A stretch of DNA of 64,000 bases. Source: Hyphomicrobiales bacterium (GTDB lineage Bacteria > Pseudomonadota > Alphaproteobacteria > Rhizobiales > JAJFHR01). The notes below the pieces were generated by a model. The model made no database searches. It was given only the letters and a program-made list of their open reading frames with translations, and was not told where the DNA came from. This document shows positions 9,308 through 19,056 of the stretch, piece after piece (position 1 is the first letter of the stretch; every line of letters begins with the position of its first letter). Location: contig JAJFHS010000020.1 of NCBI GenBank assembly GCA_021775475.1, positions 1-64,000 on the forward strand, written 5' to 3'. Position numbers and translations under genes: made by a program.

Positions 9308-10573
9308 ATGCCTTTTGATATTTACATGCCTGTCGGTCGTATTGGTGACCAGATCATCACCCTGTTTGAAGCGGGATTGGCTGCGGGTGCGCTGGTGATC
9401 GTAGTTTTCTTCATTATGGGTTTTTCGGCCATGGCAGCGTCAAAACGGCGTGCTGCAGCTGTTCAACAACAACTTAATGAGTTTATGCGCCTGCAAAGCG
9501 AGATGACCGGACGCTTGCAGTCTTTAGGTGATGTCAGTTCAGCCAGTTCAGCTGAAATATCGCGTAATCTGAATGAGCGGCTGGCGCAGGTGAGCCAGGC
9601 TATGGGCGAAAACCTTGAAACCAACACCAAAAGAACCAGTCATAACCTCAACCAGCTAGGCGAACGGCTGGATCAGGTCAGCCACCGCATGGGGCAAAAC
9701 CTTGAGGTCAATGCCAAGACCACCACCGCCAATCTCAATCTGCTCAACGAAAGACTGGCGATTATTGATCGGGCGCAAAAGAATATCTCGGAGCTTTCCA
9801 GCCAGGTTGTGGGGTTGCAGGATATCTTGAGCAACAAGCAGCAGCGTGGCGCTTTTGGTCAGGGCCGCATGGAGGCGATTATTGAAGATGGCCTGCCAAA
9901 AGATGCCTATTCGTTTCAGGCAATGCTCTCTAACAAAAAACGGCCTGATTGTCTGATCCATCTGCCCAATAATTCTGCCAGCATTGTCATTGACGCCAAA
10001 TTTCCACTGGAATCATTTGAGTTGTTAAAGTCAGCCGACACGCCTGAACTCACCAAGGAAGCGGTAGCCCGGGTGCGCAAGGACGTCGGCCACCACATCA
10101 AGGATATTTCCGAAAAATACTTCATTCCCGGCGAAACCCAGGATACGGCGATGATGTTTGTGCCCTCGGAATCACTTTATGCCGATTTGCATGAACTTTT
10201 CCCGGATATTCTGCAAAAAGCCTATCGCGCCCGTATTGTTATCGTCTCTCCCAATATGATGATGCTGGCAATCTCCACCATGCAGGCGATCCTCAAAGAC
10301 GCCAAGATGCGCGAACAAGCCGCCATGATCCAGACGGAAGTTGCCAAGATGATGAAGGATGTGGTCCTCTTGCAGGATCGCGTTGTCAAGCTCGACCGCC
10401 ATTTCGAACAAGCCGGGACGGATATTAAAAACATCCTGATTTCCACCGGTAAAGTAACCAAACGCGGTGAAACAATCGAAAATCTTGATCTGCCAAAATC
10501 GGAAGAAGGCGAGACATCCCCATTGCCGGAAGTGAAGCCGGTGGCGATTGTGGAGAATTTAAAAGAGGCGTGA
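9308..10573 (+). CDS. rmuC: DNA recombination protein RmuC
   Basis: RmuC-family protein, implicated in limiting inversions at short inverted repeats; its nuclease role is inferred for the family. The 421 residues begin with a membrane anchor (about residues 20-42). A long Gln/Asn/Leu-rich coiled coil follows to about residue 175, with two near-identical units containing NERLAQVSQAMGENLETN and GERLDQVSHRMGQNLEVN. The conserved C-terminal domain has GAFGQGRMEAIIEDGLP and SIVIDAKFPLESFELLK. It is divergent from def and convergent with recR across a palindrome. Confidence 0.93.
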   Translation: MPFDIYMPVGRIGDQIITLFEAGLAAGALVIVVFFIMGFSAMAASKRRAAAVQQQLNEFMRLQSEMTGRLQSLGDVSSASSAEISRNLNERLAQVSQAMGENLETNTKRTSHNLNQLGERLDQVSHRMGQNLEVNAKTTTANLNLLNERLAIIDRAQKNISELSSQVVGLQDILSNKQQRGAFGQGRMEAIIEDGLPKDAYSFQAMLSNKKRPDCLIHLPNNSASIVIDAKFPLESFELLKSADTPELTKEAVARVRKDVGHHIKDISEKYFIPGETQDTAMMFVPSESLYADLHELFPDILQKAYRARIVIVSPNMMMLAISTMQAILKDAKMREQAAMIQTEVAKMMKDVVLLQDRVVKLDRHFEQAGTDIKNILISTGKVTKRGETIENLDLPKSEEGETSPLPEVKPVAIVENLKEA

Positions 10574-10620
10574 GATGGTAAGCCCTAAAGCGTTTTTCAA
10601 TCAATAAAAACCCTCTCGTT

Positions 10621-10651
10621 CGTCATCCCCGGGCTTGTCCCGGGGATGACG
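10621..10651. repeat. CGTCAT-type palindrome between convergent rmuC and recR
   Basis: A 13-bp perfect stem (CGTCATCCCCGGG with its complement) and a five-base loop, in the 129-base gap where rmuC and recR transcripts meet. Same family as 8633, 34482 and 58288. Its position suggests a bidirectional transcription end or mRNA 3'-end protector; this is inference. Confidence 0.85.
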
Positions 10652-10702
10652 AATAGGAGGGTGTGAAATGCGAGGGTGTGAAACCGATTTTTGAGGCGGG
10701 AG

Positions 10703-11308
10703 CTAAAACGGTCGCCGTGCCTTGATTGCAGCAGCCAGCGTGCCTTCGTCGAGGTAGTCGAGTTCGCCCCCTACGGGGACGCCGTGAGCGAGGCGCGAGA
10801 CTTTGACATTGTGGCTGTCGAGCTGGTCGGTGATGTAGTGGGCTGTCGTCTGGCCATCGACGGTGGCGTTCATGGCCAACAGCACTTCGGCGATATTTTC
10901 TTCACCCACACGGGCAATCAATTTGGGCAGATTGAGGTCTTCGGGGCCGATGCCGTCAATTGCTGACAAGGTTCCGCCGAGTACGTGATATTGTCCTTTG
11001 TAAGCAGCGGCGCGCTCCAAAGCCCACAGATCACCTACTTCTTCAACCACACAGATAATGGTGCGGTCGCGGCGCGAATCGCTGCACACGGTACAAGGAT
11101 CAACACTGTCGATATTGCCACAGGTTGAACATATGCCGACTTTTTCCAGCGTATCGCCAATGGCTGCCTGCAATGGTGCCAGCAGTTGTTCTTTTTTCTT
11201 GATCAGATGCAAAGCAGCACGGCGTGCCGAACGCGGGCCCAGTCCCGGCAGTTTGGCCAGAAGCTGGATAAGCCTTTCAATTTCGACACCGGTGACGCGC
11301 TGGTTCAT
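10703..11308 (-). CDS. recR: recombination mediator RecR
   Basis: Works with RecF/RecO to load RecA at gaps. The 201 residues contain the N-terminal helix-hairpin-helix region ([19 protein letters not shown]), a four-Cys zinc finger ([16 protein letters not shown]), the Toprim acidic residues in [14 protein letters not shown], and the Walker-B-like C-terminal region [16 protein letters not shown]. It follows ybaB by three bases in the conserved dnaX-ybaB-recR order. Confidence 0.97.
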   Translation of the reverse strand: MNQRVTGVEIERLIQLLAKLPGLGPRSARRAALHLIKKKEQLLAPLQAAIGDTLEKVGICSTCGNIDSVDPCTVCSDSRRDRTIICVVEEVGDLWALERAAAYKGQYHVLGGTLSAIDGIGPEDLNLPKLIARVGEENIAEVLLAMNATVDGQTTAHYITDQLDSHNVKVSRLAHGVPVGGELDYLDEGTLAAAIKARRPF

Positions 11309-11311
11309 AGC

Positions 11312-11635
11312 CTACATTCCAAGATTGAAACCGGGCGGCAGGGGAATATCTCCCATTACTTCTTTCATTTTGTCAGCGGTGGCTTTTTCCGATTTGGCTT
11401 TGGCATCGGCGTGGGCAGCAATAATGAGATCTTCGAGGATTTCTTTATCCTCCGGCTTGATCAGGCTGGCATCAACGTCGAGATTTTTCAGGTTTCCCTT
11501 GCCGGTAAGAGTTACCTTCACCAGACCGGCACCCGATGAACCGGTAATTTCCAGATCATCAAGTTCTGCCTGCATATTGCCCATGCGCGATTGCATTTCC
11601 TGGGCCTGTTTCATCAATCCAGCAAGGTCTTTCAT
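11312..11635 (-). CDS. ybaB: YbaB/EbfC family nucleoid-associated protein
   Basis: A small DNA-binding protein of 107 residues found with dnaX and recR in most bacteria. Visible marks are MKDLAGLMKQAQEMQSRMGNMQ, a dimerising helix, and the C-terminal MGDIPLPPGFNLGM. The frame extends 24 bases upstream to 11659, next to the dnaX stop, but the ATG at 11635 matches the family N-terminus. Confidence 0.95.
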   Translation of the reverse strand: MKDLAGLMKQAQEMQSRMGNMQAELDDLEITGSSGAGLVKVTLTGKGNLKNLDVDASLIKPEDKEILEDLIIAAHADAKAKSEKATADKMKEVMGDIPLPPGFNLGM

Positions 11636-11659
11636 AATCAACTCATTCCTTTTTCGCAA

Positions 11660-13468
11660 TTAATCATTGTCATCCAGACCGGTTTCAAGGTCCGGGTCGG
11701 TGGCCATTTCCGGCTCTATTTCAAATACATCCCTGACGGTGACAATTTTTGCACCGGGAAATTGCTCCAGAGCTGCCCGCACCAGAGTATCCTCGCTCGC
11801 CTGTTTTAACAGGGCCTGTTCGCGGGCATTGGTCTGTTCATAAAGTGTTTGTTGACCAGCTTCTTTGCTAACAGCGATGATCCAGCGCTGTTTTGTCCAC
11901 TGATTGAGTTTGCGGCCCAGTTCATTGGCCAAATCCTGCGGCGCACCGCCCACCAGTTGGATATCAATCGCACCGGGTGTGAATTTCACCAGACGAACAA
12001 AACGTTCCAGTGCCGATTTTAACCTGATATCTCTTTTGACACCGGCCAGATCGACCACGTCCTGAAAGCTGTTGAGGGCTTGTGACTGATTGAGCGCGGG
12101 TGCCGGTTCTACCGGTGGTTCATCGCGCAACGGTACCGCAACGGCACCGGTATCTGGTATTGTTTGGGAAGGCTCTGACCGGACCTGATTAACCGGGGCT
12201 TGCGGGGCGGGTGCAGCACTTTGTGTTGGGGCCTGCGGATTTGTCCCCGCACCATCACTTTTCAATTTTTTGATGATGTCTTCAGGTGTTGGCAGGTCAG
12301 CTGCATAAGCGAGGCGCACCAAGATCATGTCTGCGGCAGCTAAAGCATTAGGCGCGTTGTTGACCTCGGTTATGCCCTTGAGCAACATCTGCCAGCTGCG
12401 CGACAAGACTGCCATGCCAAGATTTTCAGCCAGCTTGGTGCCTTCAGCTATTTCGGCCTGCGACATGGTGGCATCAAGGCTTGCATCTTTGATCAGTTTG
12501 AGCCGGGTTATCCAGTGGACCAGTGACGCCAGATCGGAGATGATTACGGCTGGATCAGCGCCGGCTTCATATTGTGATTTCAGTTCAATCAAGGCAGGCC
12601 CGGCCTCACCCTTCATAACCAGCTTGAACAAATCAATGATACGGGTGCGGTCTACCAGCCCCAGCATTTTGCGCACATCATCACCGACAACCTTGCCGTG
12701 ACCGTAAGCTATGGCCTGATCGAGCAGGGATTGTCCGTCTCGCACAGAGCCTTCAGAAGCACGGGCAATTTCAGCCAGAGCGGCGTCATCGGCCTCAGCA
12801 CCTTCAGCGGCAACAATCTGGCGAAAATTCTCGATCAGCAGATCGGCATCAACCCGGCGCAAGTCAAAACGCTGACAACGCGACAGAATCGTTATGGGAA
12901 CCTTGCGGATTTCGGTGGTGGCGAAGACGAATTTTACGTGTTCGGGCGGCTCTTCCAGGGTTTTGAGTAGGCCATTGAAGGCCTGGCGCGACAGCATGTG
13001 AACTTCATCGATGATATAGACTTTATAGCGCGCCGAAACCGGCCGGTAGCGCACACTTTCAATAATCTCGCGGATATCATCAATGCCGGTGTTGGAGGCG
13101 GCATCCATTTCCAGCACATCCACATGACGCGAGGCCATAATCTCGGCGCAATGAATTCCCGGAACTGAAAAATCAACCGTGGGGCCGCTGTCTCGGCTGC
13201 CGTCAATCTGGTAGTTGAGGGCGCGTGCAATCAGCCGTGCGGTGGTGGTTTTGCCGATACCGCGCACACCGGTGAGCATATAGGCTTGCGCAATACGCCC
13301 GGTTTCAAACGCATTGGCAAGCGTTTGTACCATGGCATCCTGGCCAATCAGATCATCAAAAGTCTGGGGGCGGTATTTACGGGCAAGAACGGTGTAGCCC
13401 GCCGCATCATCCGATTTGACGGCGGCTTCAGGTTTTGATTTTTTGTTTGCCTTGGGCTTTTTGACCAT
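11660..13468 (-). CDS. dnaX: DNA polymerase III subunits gamma and tau
   Basis: Clamp-loader ATPase. The 602 residues have a Lys-rich N-terminus, Walker A GVRGIGKTTTAR, Walker B IIDEVHML, the sensor region LLKTLEEPPEHVKFVFATTE and arginine finger SRCQRF. A Pro/Ala/Gln-rich linker (about residues 395-450) leads to a tau-type C-terminal domain. The zinc-finger segment after ALNYQIDG keeps only one Cys (IHCAEI); I recall related alphaproteobacterial proteins also lacking it, so this is probably not a defect. The small SRP RNA gene lies 97 bases upstream on the same strand. Confidence 0.96.
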   Translation of the reverse strand: MVKKPKANKKSKPEAAVKSDDAAGYTVLARKYRPQTFDDLIGQDAMVQTLANAFETGRIAQAYMLTGVRGIGKTTTARLIARALNYQIDGSRDSGPTVDFSVPGIHCAEIMASRHVDVLEMDAASNTGIDDIREIIESVRYRPVSARYKVYIIDEVHMLSRQAFNGLLKTLEEPPEHVKFVFATTEIRKVPITILSRCQRFDLRRVDADLLIENFRQIVAAEGAEADDAALAEIARASEGSVRDGQSLLDQAIAYGHGKVVGDDVRKMLGLVDRTRIIDLFKLVMKGEAGPALIELKSQYEAGADPAVIISDLASLVHWITRLKLIKDASLDATMSQAEIAEGTKLAENLGMAVLSRSWQMLLKGITEVNNAPNALAAADMILVRLAYAADLPTPEDIIKKLKSDGAGTNPQAPTQSAAPAPQAPVNQVRSEPSQTIPDTGAVAVPLRDEPPVEPAPALNQSQALNSFQDVVDLAGVKRDIRLKSALERFVRLVKFTPGAIDIQLVGGAPQDLANELGRKLNQWTKQRWIIAVSKEAGQQTLYEQTNAREQALLKQASEDTLVRAALEQFPGAKIVTVRDVFEIEPEMATDPDLETGLDDND

Positions 13469-13565
13469 GTTTACAATTTCAGGAGTTTTGTCCCCGGCCG
13501 CACTTTAATCCTGCGTGCCATTTATCCGATAACCGGTGTCCACTTATCGGTGACACGCATCAAGT

Positions 13566-13661
13566 GGGAGGCTGGACCGATGACCCGCATCAAACTCGTT
13601 AGGGCTGCTTCCTTCCGGATCTGACCCGGTTGGCGAGGGACACGTCCATAGCCAACCTCCC
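13566..13661 (-). ncRNA. ffs: 4.5S signal recognition particle RNA, small bacterial type
   Basis: On the minus strand the segment holds the conserved SRP apical motif GGUCAGAUCCGGAAGGAAGC followed by AGCCC, which contains the Ffh-binding asymmetric loop and GGAA tetraloop. The ends GGGAGGUUGG and CCAGCCUCCC pair to close a roughly 96-nt hairpin, the usual size for alphaproteobacterial 4.5S RNA. It lies just upstream of dnaX, a common location. It is the only non-repeat feature in the 300-base interval 13469-13768. A further hairpin-capable stretch (13526-13550) follows its 3' end but lacks a clear U-run. Confidence 0.93.
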
Positions 13662-13768
13662 GAAACAGGTTATCAAACGACTGGCACAGAAAGGCAAGAG
13701 TTGAATCCAAATGTTCTGGAATATTATCGTATTTTTTCTAATGTAAAAAGCGGCACCGCATTGCCAGA

Positions 13769-15019
13769 TCAAGGGATGGTTTCAACCACGCTACACTTAC
13801 TTGCACCGGTTTTCTCGCAATAAGACAAAGCGTTTTCTTTCGCCGCTTTTATGGTGCCCCATCCCCAGCTTGCCCCACACCAGTTGCCATCAGGCGAAAG
13901 CGAAAAAGCCCTAATGTTCTCCTTTGTCTTGTAATCTTTGTATAAATCCCGGCACTCAGGAGAATTTATTTTAAATGCCGGGTCAGCGACCGCAGGTCCG
14001 GTCGACCTTTTGAGTGTCGAAGGTTTTTCTTTTTCTATCGCCGCACTTTTAAACTTGGTTGCAACGGCGGCTTTCTCCTCCAGGGTTATGCGGGCATATT
14101 CGGCATAGATACTTGCGGGGTAGCGCCTGATAAAGGCTTTAAGCACAGCTGTTGATCGCGTGTTCTGGATGGTTTCCCACTCGCGCGCTGCCCGGTCTAC
14201 TTCTGAGTTGGGAGTTTGAGAGGTGGGCGTTTGTATAACGGTCTTGTGATCGGGTTCTGCTTTTTTTGGATTAAAATAAAACTCCCCGCGCAGTGACGAT
14301 TCTTCCCACGGCGTTTGCTGGTTGTTGGTCTGGGCTTCAACCGAAACCCGGACCTTTTTAAACATCTGCTCAACTGATAGTCCCGGTATCTGCATGGCCT
14401 TTACCAGTGCCTTGGTATAAGGCGAGTTATCACCGGCACCATCGGCTGCGACCTGGCCGGGTGCCGCGGCAAAGGCCACGAGCGAGCCAGAGGCTGCATT
14501 CACCCGGGCCAGCCCGCGCGAATTCGAGCGCAGTTTTGCTTGATAAGGATTATTACGGCAGGCATCCAGAATGACCATGTTAAGCGTATTACCAGCGGCC
14601 TCCATTTGCGCGAGCACGTCGGACGCTGAAATCGCCTCAATCTCCAGGTCGGCTTCGTCAGCAACTTCCGCCCCCAGTGGAATAAGGAAGTTGGCCCCCT
14701 GAGCCTGCACACCGTGACCGGCATAATAAAACAGGCCCACTGCATCTTTGCCGCCTGCACGAAGCTTGCGGCCAAATGCCTTCACCGCCCGGCGCATGCC
14801 GATAAAATCCACATCACTAACGGCGACAACGTCAAAGCCAAGCGTGCGCAGGGTTTGAGACATCAGTTTTGAATCATTAGCCGGATTGGGCAGGCTTTGA
14901 ATATTGGTATAATTGGAATTACCGACAACGAGCGCAATGCGCTGTTGGGCCAGTGAGGGCACCGCACTCCAAACAAGCGCTATCAGGCATATTGCAAAAA
15001 GTTGGATTATCCTATTCAT
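13769..15019 (-). CDS. secreted caspase-like (peptidase C14) protein, paralog A
   Basis: A 416-residue protein with a signal peptide (MNRIIQLFAICLIALVWSAV, cut near PSLAQ) and a C14 caspase p20-like domain. The catalytic His is in YYAGHGVQ (H102) and the Cys in ILDACRNN (C154). A linker with a repeat-like AREWETIQNTRSTAVLKAFI unit leads to a short C-terminal domain with three Cys-containing motifs (SPECRDL, GNWCGASWG, CEKTGASKC), resembling DUF4189-type modules. The frame opens at a TTG at 15109, but the ATG at 15019 gives the same N-terminus as the neighbouring paralog. Probable periplasmic protease or adaptor; substrate unknown. Confidence 0.85.
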   Translation of the reverse strand: MNRIIQLFAICLIALVWSAVPSLAQQRIALVVGNSNYTNIQSLPNPANDSKLMSQTLRTLGFDVVAVSDVDFIGMRRAVKAFGRKLRAGGKDAVGLFYYAGHGVQAQGANFLIPLGAEVADEADLEIEAISASDVLAQMEAAGNTLNMVILDACRNNPYQAKLRSNSRGLARVNAASGSLVAFAAAPGQVAADGAGDNSPYTKALVKAMQIPGLSVEQMFKKVRVSVEAQTNNQQTPWEESSLRGEFYFNPKKAEPDHKTVIQTPTSQTPNSEVDRAAREWETIQNTRSTAVLKAFIRRYPASIYAEYARITLEEKAAVATKFKSAAIEKEKPSTLKRSTGPAVADPAFKINSPECRDLYKDYKTKENIRAFSLSPDGNWCGASWGWGTIKAAKENALSYCEKTGASKCSVVETIP

Positions 15020-15292
15020 CAAACATTTTCTTGGTTGGAAGAACCCTCGGATACTCCTAAGAGGAGTACTCACTGGCGTAAAAATACCACGACGGGCGCT
15101 GGTGTTCAAGTTTACCTAGCTGAAAGGGGATTGCAATCACTTTGGGCCCCTTCACCTTTGTTGCTGCAACTCGCTTTAAAATCCCTAACTAGCGCTAACA
15201 AATCAAATCTGCAAAGCACGCGAACATTCCGGAAGGGGTATGCAAACCCCTTCCCGCAGGGAAAAGTGGCGTTACGTTGAGAAAATATGCTT

Positions 15293-16900
15293 TTACCTAG
15301 TCATTTTGTCGCACCAGTGTGTGAAATTGTTGGTTGCAGCGCATTCTGACCACGTTTTGTATTTGGTGTTATCACCCCGATATAAATAGTAAGTTTCACC
15401 TGTGGTTTGTTGTTTTTTGGTTTTCGTTGATTTCACTGTTGCATTGGATTTTCTGGCTTTTACCGGCGCAGATTTGGGGCAGACGCGGGAGCGCTTTTGT
15501 TTTATCGCATCAACCACTTCCGGTGAGATGTCTTTGTAGGGCAGGGTCAGACTGGCATATCGTTTGAACAGCGTTAAGGCACGACGGCCTTTTGGGCCCC
15601 ATTGGCCGTCAATTGCACCGGGACTACACCCCACACGAGTTAGCTCGGCCTGTAACAGGATTGTCAATTCACGAGGGGTCATCGGCTGGGTGCGGGGCAA
15701 TGTATCAGGTGGGTTTTTCTGCAAGCTGGCGACTTTTTGATTTTTCGGTTTTTTCAAGGCTTCAAGTTTTGCTATGGCAATAAAAGTAAAATTGCCCTTG
15801 GGGTAGCGTGCAATATAATCCTTGAACATGGCGGGGTTATTGCTGGACTGTATAGAGTTCCAGAATGAAAGCTCAATCGCGCCGGGGGATATCTGCCTTT
15901 GCTTTTTTAATGCGGCTGAGGCGCGCAAGCGTTGTTCTGCTCTGGCTTCATCAGCTGCTGATACTTTCTCTGTCAGAATTGCACGGGCATATTCTGAATA
16001 GATACTGGTTGGATAACGCTTGATAAAGGCCTTGAGAACCGCAGTGGATTGGACGTTTTGGATATTTACCCATTCCTGTGCGGCCCGGTCGACTTCAGGT
16101 GTCGCCACATGCTCGGGCTCTGCCTTTTGCGGATTGAAATAAAAATCACCTCGAAGCGAGGATTCTTCCCACGGGGTTTGCTGGTTGTTGGTTTGGGCCT
16201 CAACAGAAATTCGAACCTTTTTGAACATCTGTTCGACCGACAATCCCGGTATCTGCATGGCCTTGACCAAAGCTGCTGTATAGGGGGAATTTTCGCCGTC
16301 GCCATCGGCGGCGACCTGGCCAGGGGCTGCGGCAAAGGCAACAAGCGATCCTGAGGCTGCTTTTACCCGGGCCAGCCCACGCGAGATCGAACGCAATTTC
16401 GCCTGGTAAGGATTGTTGCGGCACGCATCCAGAATGACCAAGTTAAGCGCATTGCCAGCAGCTTCCATTTGGCTCAAAACCACAGAAGCGGTGATGGCTT
16501 CTATTTCAAGGTCTGCTTCATCTTCAACTTCAGCACCTAACGGGATGAGATAGTTCTCACCGCGTGCCTGAACACCGTGGCCGGCATAATAAAACAAACC
16601 AACCGTATCCTTGCCGCTCTTTCGTAGAGCTCTGCCAAAGTCCCGCACCGCACGGCTCAGCGTTATTCTGTTGGTATCAACGGCCGAAATCACCTCGAAC
16701 CCGAGACCGCGCAGGGTTTGAGCCATTAATTTTGAATCATTGGCCGGGTTGGGTAGACTCTGGATTTTGGTATAATTGGAATTACCGACAACCAGCGCAA
16801 TCCGCTTTGGCGCAACTGAAGACAATTGGGCTAGTGACGGGATCATGCTCGAAAAAAGCATCGCCAGGCACAAAGCGAAAAGTTGACTTATCCTGTTCAT
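15293..16900 (-). CDS. secreted caspase-like (peptidase C14) protein with C-terminal peptidoglycan-binding-like module, paralog B
   Basis: A 535-residue paralog of the next gene downstream on this strand. It has a signal peptide (MNRISQLFALCLAMLFSSMI) and a C14 domain with catalytic His in YYAGHGVQ (H108) and Cys in ILDACRNN (C160). The first 290 residues are strikingly similar to paralog A. The C-terminal half differs: two FIKRYP/YIARYP repeat units, a peptidoglycan-binding-like segment (about residues 410-465, VGCSPGAIDGQWGPKGRRAL), then a basic linker and a Cys-containing tail. The gap to paralog A is 273 bases from its likely start. The C-terminal module suggests a cell-envelope location. 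Confidence 0.85.
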   Translation of the reverse strand: MNRISQLFALCLAMLFSSMIPSLAQLSSVAPKRIALVVGNSNYTKIQSLPNPANDSKLMAQTLRGLGFEVISAVDTNRITLSRAVRDFGRALRKSGKDTVGLFYYAGHGVQARGENYLIPLGAEVEDEADLEIEAITASVVLSQMEAAGNALNLVILDACRNNPYQAKLRSISRGLARVKAASGSLVAFAAAPGQVAADGDGENSPYTAALVKAMQIPGLSVEQMFKKVRISVEAQTNNQQTPWEESSLRGDFYFNPQKAEPEHVATPEVDRAAQEWVNIQNVQSTAVLKAFIKRYPTSIYSEYARAILTEKVSAADEARAEQRLRASAALKKQRQISPGAIELSFWNSIQSSNNPAMFKDYIARYPKGNFTFIAIAKLEALKKPKNQKVASLQKNPPDTLPRTQPMTPRELTILLQAELTRVGCSPGAIDGQWGPKGRRALTLFKRYASLTLPYKDISPEVVDAIKQKRSRVCPKSAPVKARKSNATVKSTKTKKQQTTGETYYLYRGDNTKYKTWSECAATNNFTHWCDKMTR

Positions 16901-17115
16901 CCTGTGACTTACCCTTGCGCAAGTAGTGAGCCAATTACCCCGGATGGGTTTGAATTATGGTGAAAGAATGGCACGGTCGACGCTGTTAAACAAGTCCGCT
17001 GTGAGCACCATGGCAGAGCGCTCACTTTAAGTTATATTTTGCCGGTTGCCTTAAAGGCCCACTTCATGACAGGTTGATTGTTTCTGAAATAGATAGGCGA
17101 TAGAACCTTCCACCC

Positions 17116-18066
17116 ATGCCGAGCACTGATGATACTCAATACTATAGCGGTAACCCTTTGGATCGGGCGCAGATTGAGCGCCGTGATCCGGCTTTGCTGA
17201 CGGCGTTATTGGCTGCTGCTGAAACACGGGTCACACTCTTTCAAGGTGACAGGCCTCTCCTTGCCTTCAATGAGACGGGAACATCGGGGAAAATCGGCTG
17301 GCTGACATTGAGTGACGCCCGTGTGCAACATATCGATCATTGTGCGTTTTATCTGTTGGGCAAGACTGCCGAAGGTCATGCCCGCTTTGTCTGCGACATT
17401 CATCGTGACGGTGAGGATTTTGACACCGAGGCTGATCTTTTCAGCGATGTCGGAAAATTCATTGATCTGCGCAGCGTTGGTCTGCAGGGCCTCGTGTCGA
17501 ACCCGGATTTGAGCATATTGGCGCAAGGAAAATCGATGACGTCGTGGCATCGCTCGCATCAGTTCTGCTCAACTTGCGGGCGCCCATCAGTGTCGGTGGA
17601 TGGCGGCATCAGACGCCATTGCCCGCACTGCCATACCAATCATTTTCCGCGTACTGATCCGGTTGTCATCATGTTGATTTTTCATGGCGACGAATGCCTG
17701 CTTGGCCGGGGAGCCAATTATAATCAGGGGCAATATTCAACCCTTGCCGGATTTGTTGATCAAGGTGAAACAATTGAAGAAGCAGTGCGGCGCGAAATCA
17801 AAGAGGAAACCCGCATTGACGTGGGAGCCGTTACCTATCATGCCAGTCAACCATGGCCGTTTCCCAGTACGTTGATGATCGGCTGTCATGGTGAGGCGCT
17901 AAGCTACGATATCCACATTGATGATCATGAAATTGAACACGCGCGCTGGTTTTCCCGCAATGAAGTGCGTTCGATGTTTGACAACACCCATCGCGACGGG
18001 CTGATTGTGCCGCACAAATACGCCATCGCCCACCATCTCATCCGGCATTTTGTTGAGGAAGATTAG
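17116..18066 (+). CDS. nudC: NAD(+) diphosphatase / RNA decapping Nudix hydrolase
   Basis: Hydrolyses NAD(H) to NMN(H) and AMP, and in the well-studied homologue removes NAD caps from RNA. The 316 residues include a four-Cys zinc ribbon (FCSTCG and HCPHCH), the Nudix box GFVDQGETIEEAVRREIKEE, and the NudC signature SQPWPFPS just after it. The N-terminal domain is the usual divergent NudC_N region. Divergent from the caspase gene and convergent with pheA across a repeat. Confidence 0.95.
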   Translation: MPSTDDTQYYSGNPLDRAQIERRDPALLTALLAAAETRVTLFQGDRPLLAFNETGTSGKIGWLTLSDARVQHIDHCAFYLLGKTAEGHARFVCDIHRDGEDFDTEADLFSDVGKFIDLRSVGLQGLVSNPDLSILAQGKSMTSWHRSHQFCSTCGRPSVSVDGGIRRHCPHCHTNHFPRTDPVVIMLIFHGDECLLGRGANYNQGQYSTLAGFVDQGETIEEAVRREIKEETRIDVGAVTYHASQPWPFPSTLMIGCHGEALSYDIHIDDHEIEHARWFSRNEVRSMFDNTHRDGLIVPHKYAIAHHLIRHFVEED

Positions 18067-18093
18067 AGCCTTTGTCACCTCCGCGCAATCCTT

Positions 18094-18172
18094 CGTCATC
18101 TCCGCGCAGGCGGAGATCTTCTATCGGCATTTACCAGGGCGCGAGAAGATTCCCGCCTGCGCGGGAATGACG
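18094..18172. repeat. Compound CGTCAT palindrome between convergent nudC and pheA
   Basis: Two short hairpins (TCTCCGCGCAGGCGGAGA and TTCCCGCCTGCGCGGGAA) whose outer sequences also pair with each other: the left 29 bases match the complement of the right 29 with few mismatches. A closely similar 78-base copy lies at 54578-54655. It fills the 138-base gap between two converging genes. Confidence 0.85.
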
Positions 18173-18204
18173 AAAAGAAGTGGGAATGAAGGAACCGCTC
18201 TGGT

Positions 18205-19056
18205 TCAACCACGCTGTGCCGTGCGAAACGGGTGGGCTTTATAGATACCAAGCACATTAAGCTCTGTGGTGTAAAACTCCAATTCCTCCAAAGCCAGTCT
18301 TACCGATCTGTTGGCTGGATGGCCTTCGATGTCGGCATAAAACTGGGTGGCCGTGAAAGCACCTTCCAATTGGTAAGATTCCAGTTTGGTGACATTGACG
18401 CCATTAGTGGCAAACCCGCCAAGGGCTTTGTAAAGGGCCGCAGGAACATTGCGCACCTTGAAGACAAAGCTGGTGACCACATGTTCCTCTTCGGGTTCGG
18501 CATCATCTGGGTTTTTCGACAGGATTAAAAACCGCGTCGTATTATGTTCTTCATCTTCAACATTTTCGCGTAACACCTTGAGACCATAAACTTCGGCAGC
18601 TAGCTTTGAGGCAATGGCTGCTTTGGTGACATCGTTGGCTTGGGAAACCATGTTGGCGGCGGCAGCGGTATCAACAGACACCACTGGTTCGAGATTGAGT
18701 TCATTGATCATTTTGCGACAGGTGCCCAAGGCGACAATATGACTGTGAACGGTTTTGATGTCTTTTATGCTGGCATCCTTGAGGCCGAGCAACTGATGAT
18801 GCAGGGGCAGGAAATATTCACCTTGAATGTATAGCCCGGCACCCGGCAACAGGTGGTGGATATCACCAACGCGCCCGGCAACCGAATTTTCAATCGGGAT
18901 CATGCCAATTTCAGCGCGGCCATCGGCGATAGCACTCAGCGCATTTTCGAATGTGCGACATGGCAATGGCTCCAAATGCGGAAAGGCCTCGACACAGGCG
19001 ATATGTGAATTTGCGCCCAATTCGCCCTGAAAGGCAATTTTACCGGTCTTGTTCAT
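18205..19056 (-). CDS. pheA: prephenate dehydratase
   Basis: Converts prephenate to phenylpyruvate in phenylalanine synthesis. This is the monofunctional form: 283 residues with no chorismate mutase domain. The N-terminal FQGELGANSH, the catalytic-region motif NTTRFLIL and the C-terminal ACT domain (GGFATNGVNVTKLESYQLEG) are present, so phenylalanine feedback control is expected. Its start overlaps the kdsB stop by four bases, so it is translationally coupled to kdsB. Confidence 0.96.
   Translation of the reverse strand: MNKTGKIAFQGELGANSHIACVEAFPHLEPLPCRTFENALSAIADGRAEIGMIPIENSVAGRVGDIHHLLPGAGLYIQGEYFLPLHHQLLGLKDASIKDIKTVHSHIVALGTCRKMINELNLEPVVSVDTAAAANMVSQANDVTKAAIASKLAAEVYGLKVLRENVEDEEHNTTRFLILSKNPDDAEPEEEHVVTSFVFKVRNVPAALYKALGGFATNGVNVTKLESYQLEGAFTATQFYADIEGHPANRSVRLALEELEFYTTELNVLGIYKAHPFRTAQRG

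Noticed and set aside
11660-13468. Loss of zinc-finger cysteines in DnaX
   Set aside because: Looks odd beside E. coli, but the ATPase motifs are complete and I recall the same loss in related alphaproteobacteria.
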